Source of the DNA: Planctomycetota bacterium
GTDB taxonomy: Bacteria > Planctomycetota > UBA8742 > JACQVU01
Length of the DNA stretch: 11,677 nucleotides
Assembly (NCBI GenBank): GCA_016209585.1
Contig: JACQVU010000396.1
Location: 1 to 11,677, forward strand
Direction of reading: 5' to 3'
The notes under the pieces were generated by a model. It made no database searches. It saw nothing but the letters and a program-made list of their open reading frames with translations, and was not told the DNA's origin. The position numbers and the translations under genes are program-made. This document shows positions 1 to 7,640 of this stretch, in pieces (the stretch's first letter is position 1; each line of letters begins with the position of its first letter).

Positions 1-396
1 GGCGTCGTGGCCAACCACCCCACCAAGCGCACCGAGGCCGCCGTGCAGGCCAGTTACGGCTACTCCCGCCGCTATCCCGCGGCGGTGACCACCTTCTGGC
101 GGGAGGGAGATCGGCCGCCCGCCGTGCCCCGCGACCCCGGCTCCGGAGCGACCGACGGCCCAGCGGCCTCCGGTGGGGCGGCGGGCGAGGCCGGCAACGG
201 CGCCCGGCCCGGTGGGGCGGCGGGGGAGGCCGGGAACGGCGCGCCGCCCGGTGACGCGCCAGCCACGGGCGGCCAGCCACTGGCGTTTGAAGGAGGCGAC
301 GAGGCCGCCGCTGGCGCGTCCCGGCCGGCGGCGGGCGGCCGGTGGGGCCAACGTCTGAAACGGGTGGGCCGCCTCTTCCTGAAGGCGGAGAACTGA
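1..396 (+). CDS. C-terminal part of an unrecognised protein with low-complexity tail (5' end outside window)
   Basis: The reading frame is open from the first base of the window (frame 1) and ends at TGA 394-396, so only the last 131 codons are visible. An internal GTG at 7-9 is not needed as a start. The first 38 or so residues look like ordinary protein, with a segment rich in Tyr, Arg and Ala ending in TTFWREGD. After that comes a tail of about 70 residues rich in Gly, Ala, Pro and Glu, including two copies of a 13-residue unit beginning GGAAGEAGNGA. The end is basic and amphipathic (RWGQRLKRVGRLFLKAEN). Codon third positions are mostly G or C, as in the neighbours. I do not recognise the family and assign no function. 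It lies 146 bases upstream of the cyclase gene on the same strand, but a palindromic repeat separates the two. Confidence 0.6.
   Translation, partial: GVVANHPTKRTEAAVQASYGYSRRYPAAVTTFWREGDRPPAVPRDPGSGATDGPAASGGAAGEAGNGARPGGAAGEAGNGAPPGDAPATGGQPLAFEGGDEAAAGASRPAAGGRWGQRLKRVGRLFLKAEN
172..249 (+). repeat. In-frame tandem duplication, 2 x 39 bp
   Basis: Bases 172-210 and 211-249 are near-identical 39-bp copies with a few third-position and one second-position differences. Each encodes 13 residues (GGAAGEAGNGA plus RP or PP). The phase matches the reading frame of the partial gene, so copy-number change would not shift the frame. A third, decayed copy may begin at 250 (GDAPA). Confidence 0.8.
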
Positions 397-417
397 CGCC
401 TGCGGGGCGAGGGACGA

Positions 418-506
418 GGAATGGGACTGATGGGACGTATGGGACACATGGGTCGCATGGGTCGGGCCCATCCCATCGGTCCCATACGTCCCATCAGTCC
501 CATTCC
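418..506. repeat. Palindromic array of 9-bp units (perfect 28-bp inverted-repeat arms)
   Basis: The left half holds five head-to-tail 9-bp units of the form ATGGGACNN or ATGGGTCNN, starting at 421, 430, 439, 448 and 457. The right half is the same pattern in reverse complement, with CCCAT cores at 467, 472, 481, 490 and 499. Bases 418-445 are exactly complementary to 479-506, and parts of the central 33 bases can pair too (ATGGG 457-461 with CCCAT 467-471). The transcript could therefore fold into one long hairpin ending about 36 bases before the cyclase start codon. No T-tract follows, so it is not a classical intrinsic terminator. Units are spaced by 9 bp with no unique spacers, so it is not a CRISPR array. 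It could be a dispersed palindromic element, an mRNA-stabilising or attenuating hairpin, or a protein-binding array. Confidence 0.9.
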
Positions 507-542
507 CGCCCGATCCCCGCCCCCCCGCGACGACGGTGATGC

Positions 543-3470
543 ATGCGCGCCACGCTGAGCCGCTGGTTCCGGAACCGCGCCGCGCTGGCGGCGGGCCTCA
601 TCGGGGCGGGGGTGGCGCTGTTGACGGCGCTGACGGCCAACTTCCTGCCGGCGGGGACGCCGGTGATCGGGGTGGCGCGGCGGGGGTTCGACTTCCTGGA
701 GCGCGGCATCGCCGATACGCTGCTCGCGGCGCGCGACAAGACTGGCGACGCGGACCGGCGCATCGTGATCGTGGAGATCGACGACCGCTCGCTCGAAGCC
801 TTCGGCGAGTTCCCCGTGCCGCGGCGCTACTACGCCGACTTCTTCGCGGCGGCGACGCTCGCGCGGGCCGTGGCCGTGGACGTGCTGTTCACCGACGCTT
901 CCCATCGCTTCTCCGAGGAACGCCTGGATGAGGAGCGCCGCAAACCCGGCGCGCCGACCGATCCCGTCGCCCTCTACCGCACGCTGAAAGACGTGGAGGA
1001 CCGCGACCTGACGGCGAGCGTGGCGCGCGCCGGCAACGTCGTCATTCCGCTGGCGCTGCCCGACCCGGTGGTGAGCCGCCGCGAGTTGCTGAAAAACCGC
1101 GACGCCGCCCGGCTGGCGATTCAGGCGCTGGAAAGGGAGACCGGCGCCGCGCTGGCCGAGGACCCCGAAGCCGCCGAGGGCCGCCTGCGTGACCTGGCGC
1201 GCCGCCATGACCTGCCGCTCACCGCCTTCAAACACGCCGTGGAGCAACAGCGCCACGATCGCGCCGTCCGCGCCCGCGCGGCCGTCGCCCGCTGGGCCGA
1301 GGGGCTTTCCCCCGGTGACCGCGCCGCCTTCGACGCCTGGCGCCGATCCGCCGGCGGCACTGACGCCGGCCGGGCCGACCTCCCCGGCGCGGCCGCCGCC
1401 GAACCAGCCGATCTGCTCCTCTGGCTGGGCGAAAGCGGCCGGGAAAGCCAGCCCTGGGATTCCCTGGCGCTCTTTCTGCGCGGCGAGGCGGGCGCCGGAG
1501 TCGGGGGCGGCGAGCGGTTGCGGTCCGCGGACGTTGAGCGCGCGGTGGTCCGCGAGACGGCCGGCCTCTTCTGGAGCGCGTTACGCCAGGAGATGACCCG
1601 CGCGGGGGCCACGTTCGACGCCGCGTTCGCCGCCTGGCTGGCGGCGGAAAGTTCCCCGCGCTTCGCGGGCGTCACGCGGATCGAGGACCAGGCCGTCGCG
1701 CCGCTGGACCGCGCCTTCCGCGAGCGCCTGTTCGCCGAACGCTTTCCCCCGGAGGCCGACACGCCGCCTGACGCCGGCGTTCCGGTGTCGCCCCTGGCGC
1801 AGGGGTTGCCCCTGATCGGGCTGTTCGAGGGGGCGGCGCAAATAGCCTCCATCGCCGCCATGCTCGACGATGACGGCAAACTGCGAAGGTACCCGCCGCT
1901 GCTGCGCCACCTCGCGCCCGACGAAAGCGAGCAGTACGTGCCCTCGCTCATGCTCGCGGCCCTGCTGGCCGCGCGCCGCCTGCCGCCCGCCGCGCTGCGG
2001 GTGACGCCGGGGGTCTCCATCGCGGTGCCCGCGGCCGCGGGCGACCCGGAGGTGACCATCCCGCTGGCCGCCGACGGCGCCATGGCCATTAACTGGCTGG
2101 GGCGGTGGGACGAGGTGTTCGAGCACCGCTCGTTCCAGAAGGTGCTCGCCGATTTTCGCGCCTCCCCCGAGAGCCGCGAGCGGGTGCGGGAGTCGTTCCG
2201 CGGCAAGTACGTCTTTCTCGGCCTCACCGCCGTCGGTTCCCATGACATCAAGCCGAACCCCTTGCAGCGCGACTTCCCCATGGTGGGGGCGCACGCCCAG
2301 GCGCTCAGCAACGCGCTCTCGGCCGACTACCTGCGGCCGGCCGGCTGGTGGTCCGCGGCCGCGGTCGGCGCGGCGATGGCGGTCGCCTTCCTGGCGGGGC
2401 TGGCGCTGCACCGCCTGCGCACGGTGGTGTGGGTGGGGGGGCTGATTGGGGCGGCGGCGCTGTGGGTGCTTTTCGCGCTCTGGCAGGCGGCCGGCTCGCG
2501 GGAAGTGCCCGTGGCCGGCGCGGTGTTGCCGCTGGCGGCGGCGATGGGCGCGGAAGTGCTGTTCAACTACCTGTCGGTGGATCGGCGGCGCAACCTGGTG
2601 CAGAAGATGTTCTCCACCTACCTGGCGCCGCAGGTGATAGATCGCCTTTTACGGGAAGGCGCGGCGCTGCCGGGGGGAGAGAAACGCGACCTGACCATTC
2701 TGTTCTCCGACATCGCCGGCTTCACCACCTGGTCGGAGCGGCTCGATCCGGCCGCGCTGGTGGCCTTTCTCAACGAGTATCTGTCGGAGATGGAGGCGGT
2801 GATCTCGGCCTGTCACGGGGTGGTGGACAAGTACATCGGCGACGCGGTGATGGCCTTTTTCGGCGCGCCGGAGAACCTGCCGGACCACGGCCGCCGGGCC
2901 GTCCAGGCCGCCGTGGCCATGCAGGAGAAACTTCGGGAACTCAACGCCCGCTGGCAGGCGGCGGGGCAATCGGTGCGTCTCGGCGTCCGGGTGGGGGTGA
3001 ACACGGGCGAGGTTCTGGTGGGCAACGTCGGCTCCCGGCGCAAGATGAACTACACCGTCATTGGCGACGCCGTCAACCTCGCCTCGCGGCTGGAGTCGGC
3101 CAACAAGTTCTGGGGCTTCCAGATCATGATCTCGGAAGCCTCCCGCGCCTTCCTGCGGGACGACTTCGAAACCGTCCCGCTGGGTCGGATCGCCGTGAAG
3201 GGTAAACACGAGGGGGTCAGCATCTTCGCCGTCACCGGCCGCGCGGGCGCGATGTCTCCGGAAGACGCCCGCTGGCGCGAGCGGTTTTCGGAGGCGCTGG
3301 CGCGCTTCCAGGAGCGCGACTTCCCGCGCGCCGTGGCCGGTTTCCGCGCTCTGCCCGGCGACTCGTTTCTCGGATTGGCCGCTTCGCGCTACATTGATGA
3401 GTGTGAGCGGTACCTGGTCTCGCCGCCGCCCGCCGATTGGGCCGGCGAGTTCGTGATGGAGACGAAATGA
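543..3470 (+). CDS. CHASE2-domain class III adenylate cyclase
   Basis: A membrane-bound cyclase of 975 residues, predicted to make cAMP from ATP in the cytoplasm in response to an extracytoplasmic signal. A first membrane helix spans about residues 13-35. CHASE2 sensor sequence follows at about 41-176 (IVIVEIDDRSL at 74-84, AVDVLFTD at 111-118) and resumes at about 413-598 (DDDGKLRRYPPL, GKYVFLG). A helical Ala/Arg/Glu-rich stretch of about 235 residues interrupts it. Three membrane helices lie at about 601-624, 627-648 and 655-675. The cyclase domain spans about 713-900 and has both metal aspartates, D723 (FSDIAGFT) and D767 (KYIGDAVMAFFG). It also has K763 and T838 at the purine-selecting positions and N845/R849 for transition-state binding. 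K and T fit ATP rather than GTP in bacterial class III enzymes. The tail ends in the PPPADW...VMETK type seen in this family. An in-frame TGA at 537-539 limits the start to 543; a GGTGA lies close upstream. The next gene overlaps by ATGA. Confidence 0.95.
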   Translation: MRATLSRWFRNRAALAAGLIGAGVALLTALTANFLPAGTPVIGVARRGFDFLERGIADTLLAARDKTGDADRRIVIVEIDDRSLEAFGEFPVPRRYYADFFAAATLARAVAVDVLFTDASHRFSEERLDEERRKPGAPTDPVALYRTLKDVEDRDLTASVARAGNVVIPLALPDPVVSRRELLKNRDAARLAIQALERETGAALAEDPEAAEGRLRDLARRHDLPLTAFKHAVEQQRHDRAVRARAAVARWAEGLSPGDRAAFDAWRRSAGGTDAGRADLPGAAAAEPADLLLWLGESGRESQPWDSLALFLRGEAGAGVGGGERLRSADVERAVVRETAGLFWSALRQEMTRAGATFDAAFAAWLAAESSPRFAGVTRIEDQAVAPLDRAFRERLFAERFPPEADTPPDAGVPVSPLAQGLPLIGLFEGAAQIASIAAMLDDDGKLRRYPPLLRHLAPDESEQYVPSLMLAALLAARRLPPAALRVTPGVSIAVPAAAGDPEVTIPLAADGAMAINWLGRWDEVFEHRSFQKVLADFRASPESRERVRESFRGKYVFLGLTAVGSHDIKPNPLQRDFPMVGAHAQALSNALSADYLRPAGWWSAAAVGAAMAVAFLAGLALHRLRTVVWVGGLIGAAALWVLFALWQAAGSREVPVAGAVLPLAAAMGAEVLFNYLSVDRRRNLVQKMFSTYLAPQVIDRLLREGAALPGGEKRDLTILFSDIAGFTTWSERLDPAALVAFLNEYLSEMEAVISACHGVVDKYIGDAVMAFFGAPENLPDHGRRAVQAAVAMQEKLRELNARWQAAGQSVRLGVRVGVNTGEVLVGNVGSRRKMNYTVIGDAVNLASRLESANKFWGFQIMISEASRAFLRDDFETVPLGRIAVKGKHEGVSIFAVTGRAGAMSPEDARWRERFSEALARFQERDFPRAVAGFRALPGDSFLGLAASRYIDECERYLVSPPPADWAGEFVMETK

Positions 3471-6046
3471 CCGCGCGGCCGCGTCGCCACTGGTGGCGTT
3501 CCGACCCGGCGGGAAACCGGCGTCAGCTGGCGTTCGCCGGCGGCGTGACGCTCTTTCTCCTGCTCTTCTACCTGCTGGCCGCCGCGCCGCTGCGCGCGCT
3601 GCTGGCGGCGGGGGCGGGCGGCTACCTGGCCGATTTCCGCGAGCGGTCGTTCGAGGACGCGGCCGTGGCCATCGCCGCGGTGGGGAACGTGGAGTACGGC
3701 GTGCTGCGCTCCGACGAGGCCGACGCCCCGGCCGACTGGCGGCCGTTGCCGGAACAGCAGAGCCTCTCGCGCGGGGCCATCGTGCGGGTGGGGGCGGCGG
3801 GCTACGTGGACTTCCTGCTGGACGCGCGCACGCGCTTTCGCCTCGGTCCGCGCGGGCGAATGGTGTTCCGGCGCATGCAAGTGCCCCGAACGGCCCCCGG
3901 CCCGCGCCAGGTGACGCTGGGGCTGCTGCGCGGGTCGCTCGTGTCCTCCGTCGGCAAACTGTCATCGGCCGACGAGTACACGGTGCAGACCCCGGTCTCG
4001 GTGATCGGCGTGCGCGGCACGCGCTTCCGCGTGGCGCTGGAAGAAGAAGAGGTCGGTGCGCGCGGCAAGGTGTTGCGCCAGGAAGTCAGCGTCAGCGAGG
4101 GGCAGGTCGCGGTGGCGGCCGCGGGCGCCGGCGGCCCTGACGCCGGCGGCCTGGTGGTCAACGTTCGCCCCGGCCAGACCGCGCGCGTGGCGGTTCCCGT
4201 CTCCGGCCTTCCGCCGGCGCTGGAGCCGCTGCGCGCGCGCAAGGATGAACTGGCCGCCACGATCTCCACCAACCGCGAGGCGCGAGGGCGCAACGCGGAA
4301 ACCATGGCCCGCGCCGAGCGCGAACGGGCCGGCCACAACGTGCGCGCCACCGCGGCCCGCGCCCGCGCCGCCTCCCTCGCCGAGCAACGCGACGGTGAGC
4401 GCGCCCGCGCCGCGGAGTTCCGCAGCCTTCGCGAGGCCGTCCCGGCGGCGGGCCCCGGCGCCGACCGCGGCGCCGCGCGGCGGGAGGCGGAACGCCACGC
4501 CGAGGCCGAGCGCAAGGCCGCGGTCCGCGCCGCGGCCCTGGAGGCCGAGCGCCTGAGCGCCGAGGCCGAAGCACATGCCGCCGAGACCCGCGCGCGGGAA
4601 CTGGACCCGCTCATCGACCGCCAGGCGGCGGCCTTCGCCGGGCAGGAGGCCGCCATCGGCCGCGCGCTCACCGAAATGGTCGACGTCTCGGCCGAGGAAG
4701 CCCTGGCCGCCGAGCGCGAGGCCGACCGCGCCGCGGCCCGCGACGCCCGCGACGCCCTCGCCCGCAAAGAAGCCGAACGCGCCGCCGCCGAGCAGGCCGC
4801 CCGCGACGCCCCGCCGGCCGAAGCGGCTCGCGCCCGCGAAACCGAGCGCCGGCTGGCCGGCGAAGTGGCCGCCCTCAGCCGCCACGCCACGGAACTCGAC
4901 GAGCGTCTCTTCCGCACCGAGGACGGCGCCAGCGCCACCGTCCGCGTGATCGACCGCCACGATGAGATCCTGCTCACCCAGGTCGCCGACCTCGACGCCC
5001 AGCCCGTCAACCTGCCGCCCCAGGCGGCGCGGGCGCTGCTCGGCCTAGCCGCGGCCGGGCCGGGGGGAGCCGGGACGGACGCGGAGCCGGACCGCATCCG
5101 CACCGTGGAAGAAGAACGGCTCGCCCGCGCCGACGACGCCGCGAAGCGCCGCGCGGCTGAGCAGGCCGCCCGTGACAGGCAGGCCCGCCGCGAGTCTATC
5201 GAAGAGGCCGTGCGCGTCGCGCGTGAAGAGCGTGCCGCCGCCGCCGGTGAGGAAACCGCCGCGCGCGGCCGGCGCGCGGATCAAGAACTTGGCCGGCCGG
5301 AACGCGGCGGCCCGGCGGCTGGCGCGACCGGAGCGGACGCGGGCGCAAGCCCTCGTCCTCTCGCCCCGGGTGAGACCGGGGCTGAGGCCGCCCCGCCGGG
5401 CGCCGCGGGCGTTGGACCGTCAGATACGGGGGTCATTTCGCCGTCCGCGCCAGCCGGCGAGCCGGGCGCGGAAACAACCGCGACGCCCGGTGAAACGCCC
5501 GCGGAGGAGCCGGCCGAGATCGCCACGCCCGAACCCGCGGCCGGGCCGTCGCCGGAGGAACTGGCCGCCGAACTGGAGAAGCTGCGCATCCTGGAAGAGA
5601 GCCTGCTTCGTGAGGCTGAGGCCGCCCGCCTGGCCGCGCGTGCCGAGGCGACGGTGTTCATCAAGCGCCAGGTGGAGGTGATCGCGCGCGAACTGGAGGC
5701 CGGCGCCACCGCCACGCTGATCGGCGCGGCGTTGCCGTCGGCCGCCATCCGGATCACGCTGTTCGGCGACGAAATCCGCGGCGGATACTCCGGCGCCAAC
5801 CAGTTCGTGATGACCGAGGCCCGCGGCCGCTTCATCGAGAGTTTCGGGCGGGTTTCCGGCCTGCGCATCACCGCCGGCTCGCCGAGCGTGGTGTTCGAGT
5901 CGGAGACCGTCTGCGTCGCCCGCTTCCTGGTGATCGTCTCCGGCGTCACCGGCGACGGCTCGACCCGCCAGGCGCAGAAGAATGGCGCGATCCGGTATGA
6001 AAAACTGCGGGATCGCTGGTACATTGCCAGCGCGATTTTCAACTGA
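3467..6046 (+). CDS. Membrane-anchored FecR-domain protein with long coiled coil and C-terminal NTF2-like domain
   Basis: The protein has 859 residues from ATG 3467, which overlaps the cyclase stop (ATGA) and has GGAGA at 3458-3462. The frame stays open upstream to a TTG at 3437, but the overlap start is preferred. One membrane helix lies at about residues 21-41 behind a basic N-terminus, placing the rest in the periplasm. A FecR-type beta domain spans about 65-245, with GAIVRVGAAGYVDFLL, LGLLRGSLVSSV and the hallmark TVQTPVSVIGVRGTRFRV (172-189). Residues about 250-480 and 545-605 are Ala/Arg/Glu-rich and predicted helical coiled coil. A Pro/Gly/Ala/Thr linker covers about 606-695, then a short helix. 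The C-terminal domain (about 725-859, ending YEKLRDRWYIASAIF) resembles an NTF2-like fold. Classical FecR works with FecI sigma factors and TonB receptors; none is present here, so a structural or scaffold role with the neighbouring cyclase and SLBB protein is inferred. The anchor/long helix/globular end layout recalls TolA, without sequence homology that I can show. Confidence 0.85.
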   Translation: MTARPRRHWWRSDPAGNRRQLAFAGGVTLFLLLFYLLAAAPLRALLAAGAGGYLADFRERSFEDAAVAIAAVGNVEYGVLRSDEADAPADWRPLPEQQSLSRGAIVRVGAAGYVDFLLDARTRFRLGPRGRMVFRRMQVPRTAPGPRQVTLGLLRGSLVSSVGKLSSADEYTVQTPVSVIGVRGTRFRVALEEEEVGARGKVLRQEVSVSEGQVAVAAAGAGGPDAGGLVVNVRPGQTARVAVPVSGLPPALEPLRARKDELAATISTNREARGRNAETMARAERERAGHNVRATAARARAASLAEQRDGERARAAEFRSLREAVPAAGPGADRGAARREAERHAEAERKAAVRAAALEAERLSAEAEAHAAETRARELDPLIDRQAAAFAGQEAAIGRALTEMVDVSAEEALAAEREADRAAARDARDALARKEAERAAAEQAARDAPPAEAARARETERRLAGEVAALSRHATELDERLFRTEDGASATVRVIDRHDEILLTQVADLDAQPVNLPPQAARALLGLAAAGPGGAGTDAEPDRIRTVEEERLARADDAAKRRAAEQAARDRQARRESIEEAVRVAREERAAAAGEETAARGRRADQELGRPERGGPAAGATGADAGASPRPLAPGETGAEAAPPGAAGVGPSDTGVISPSAPAGEPGAETTATPGETPAEEPAEIATPEPAAGPSPEELAAELEKLRILEESLLREAEAARLAARAEATVFIKRQVEVIARELEAGATATLIGAALPSAAIRITLFGDEIRGGYSGANQFVMTEARGRFIESFGRVSGLRITAGSPSVVFESETVCVARFLVIVSGVTGDGSTRQAQKNGAIRYEKLRDRWYIASAIFN

Positions 6047-6062
6047 GAAACCGCCGCCGCCC

Positions 6063-7508
6063 ATGGCGCCACGCCCCGATCTCGTTTTCCACTCTCACCG
6101 CCGCGGCGTGCGCGGCCCGCGCCGGCCGCTCGCGCGCCGCCTGACGGCGCGGGCGTGGGGGGCGCTGCTCCTGGGTTTCGCTCTCCTCTTGCTGCCCTTG
6201 GCGGGGGGGTGCGCCGACTACGGCGTGAAGGAGCCGAAAGACGAAGCGCCCCGCCCGCTTCCCCGCCACTTAGCGGATCCAGCGGCCGTGGCCGGCGAAC
6301 AGGCGGCTCGCGCCACCCGGGCGCGCGAGCGCGCCGCCAGCTGGCCGGACTTCGTTGAGAAGCCGAACGTCCTGCCGCCGGAGCCGTACCGCATCGGCAA
6401 CGGCGACGTGGTGACGGTCGACATCTACGCCCGCGGCCAGCAGATGACGCTCGAAGACCGCCTGGAAGACCTCTCCGGCGACTACACCGTGCTCGGCGAC
6501 GGAACGATCACGCTGAAGTACCTGGGCAACGTCTCGGTGCGCGCGCTGACGCTGGAAAAGGCCGCGGCCGCGGTGGCCAAGGCGCTGCCCGACTTGTACC
6601 GCTCGCCGCGGGTCAACGTTTCGCTCAAGTCGCCGCGGCAGCGGTACGTGGTGGTGAACGGCTTCCCCACTCCGGGCAAGGTGGTCATGGGAGAGAATGC
6701 CACGCTGCTTGAAGCCCTGACCCTGGCCGGGTGGGACATGCAGAAGAGCAGCATCCGCGGCGTGCTGCTCATCCGCGGCGGGCGGCAGGTCATTCAGATC
6801 AATCTCCGCGACATCACCGACCAGTACGACCTGCGCTACAACATGCCCCTGGTGGAGGGCGACCTGATCATCCCCGCGCCCGACAGCCTGCCGGTGCGGG
6901 TGACCGGGGAGGTGAAGAAGCCGGGCATGGTTCCGGTGGCGCCGAACGGGAGCCTCACGGTGTCGCGCGCCCTCTCGGCGGCGGACGGCGTCACCGCCGG
7001 CGCCAACCTCCAGTCGGTGCGCATCCTGCGAACCGACGGCTCGGAGGAGTTGATCGACATCCAGAACACGTTGTTCGGCGACGCCGCGCTGGTGTCGCCC
7101 GTGCTGTTCGCCGGCGACGAACTCTACGTGCCGGTCGTCTCCGGGCGCGGGTTCTATATTTTCGGCCAGGTGGGGAAGCAGGGCTTTTTCCCGATGGAAG
7201 AGCAGATGGACGTGTTGCGCGCCACCGCCTTGGCCACCATCGACACCTTTGATTCCGACCTCGCCAAGGTGGTGCTGGTGCGCAACCACGCGCCCGGCCC
7301 GCCCGAAGTCTACAACGTGCGGGCCGATCTCCTGCTGGAGGGCGACATGACGCAGAACATGACCGTCCGCCCCGGCGACGTGATCTATATCCCGCGCACC
7401 GGCCTGGCCACCTCGCTGGACTTCCTGAACCGCCTGCTCGGCCCGCTCTCCGGCTCGGCCTCCTTCGGCCTCCAGATTCAGAGCGCCGTGCGCGAGAGCC
7501 GGAAGTAA
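6063..7508 (+). CDS. Polysaccharide-export-type (OPX) lipoprotein with three SLBB domains
   Basis: A 481-residue outer-membrane export/anchor protein of the Wza-like OPX superfamily. The N-terminus is basic, with a hydrophobic stretch ALLLGFALLLLPLAGGC (34-50) that ends in a lipobox-like AGGC, so C50 is the likely lipidated residue. A Poly_export domain at about 104-190 (YRIGNGDVVTVDIYARG...DGTITLKYLGNVSV) is followed by SLBB-like repeats. These lie at about 193-272 (VVVNGFPTPGKV), 277-357 (VRVTGEVKKPGMVPV) and 364-444 (FYIFGQVGKQGFF), the last two ending in GDELYVP and GDVIYIP. The last 35 residues do not look like the amphipathic barrel helix of E. coli Wza. The start at 6063 is 16 bases after the FecR stop with no clear ribosome site. 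A GTG at 6108 would give a more typical signal peptide, while a frame-open ATG at 5982 inside the FecR gene is unlikely. No polymerase, Wzc-like or glycosyltransferase gene is adjacent, so the exported substrate cannot be named. Confidence 0.9.
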   Translation: MAPRPDLVFHSHRRGVRGPRRPLARRLTARAWGALLLGFALLLLPLAGGCADYGVKEPKDEAPRPLPRHLADPAAVAGEQAARATRARERAASWPDFVEKPNVLPPEPYRIGNGDVVTVDIYARGQQMTLEDRLEDLSGDYTVLGDGTITLKYLGNVSVRALTLEKAAAAVAKALPDLYRSPRVNVSLKSPRQRYVVVNGFPTPGKVVMGENATLLEALTLAGWDMQKSSIRGVLLIRGGRQVIQINLRDITDQYDLRYNMPLVEGDLIIPAPDSLPVRVTGEVKKPGMVPVAPNGSLTVSRALSAADGVTAGANLQSVRILRTDGSEELIDIQNTLFGDAALVSPVLFAGDELYVPVVSGRGFYIFGQVGKQGFFPMEEQMDVLRATALATIDTFDSDLAKVVLVRNHAPGPPEVYNVRADLLLEGDMTQNMTVRPGDVIYIPRTGLATSLDFLNRLLGPLSGSASFGLQIQSAVRESRK

Positions 7509-7523
7509 GCGCCCCGGGGTCGG

Positions 7524-7597
7524 GGGCGAGGGTGAGATGCCGGCCCCCAACTATGATGTTCATCGGGGGCAGTTGCTCCCCCTCTGGAACCTCGCCC
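7524..7597. other. Nested inverted repeat between the SLBB gene and DUF2442 gene (possible operon-end structure)
   Basis: GGGCGAGG (7524-7531) is exactly complementary to CCTCGCCC (7590-7597). Inside it GCCCCC (7543-7548) pairs with GGGGGC (7565-7570), and GATG/CATC can pair in that inner loop. The structure begins 16 bases after the SLBB stop codon and could end or stabilise the three-gene transcript. There is no T-run after either stem, so a rho-independent terminator is not supported. A TATGAT hexamer at 7552-7557 lies in the inner loop without a matching -35. Confidence 0.5.
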
Positions 7598-7629
7598 GGG
7601 CCCACCGTCCCCTTCCCCTCCTTGACCCC

Positions 7630-7635
7630 AAGGAG
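7630..7635 (+). promoter_or_regulatory. Strong ribosome binding site AAGGAG of the DUF2442 gene
   Basis: AAGGAG sits five bases before ATG 7641. It decides the start against an in-frame GTG at 7635, which would overlap the site itself. It is the clearest Shine-Dalgarno sequence in the window. Confidence 0.8.
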
Positions 7636-7640
7636 TGACC

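Noticed and set aside
418..506. CRISPR or intrinsic terminator interpretation of the 9-bp array
   Set aside because: Units are only 9 bp with no unique spacers, and there is no T-tract after the stem.
72..1256. Long - strand frame of 394 codons over the first gene and cyclase N-terminus
   Set aside because: It is opposite well-supported cyclase codons, crosses the palindromic repeat and has no recognisable domain. It is a high-GC antisense shadow.
1121..2311. - strand frame of 396 codons inside the cyclase gene
   Set aside because: It is Ser/Arg/Ala-rich with no domain and lies wholly antisense to CHASE2 coding sequence.
3437..3466. TTG start ten codons before the chosen FecR-protein start
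   Set aside because: ATG 3467 overlaps the cyclase stop as ATGA and has GGAGA upstream, the normal coupled-translation layout.
3802..5103. - strand frame of 433 codons opposite the FecR coiled coil
   Set aside because: It is composed almost only of Ala/Ser/Arg, the expected antisense reading of Ala/Arg/Glu-rich coiled-coil codons.
5982..6062. Start of the SLBB protein inside the FecR gene
   Set aside because: It would add 27 residues before an already long signal peptide and overlap the FecR gene by 65 bases. ATG 6063 or GTG 6108 fits better.
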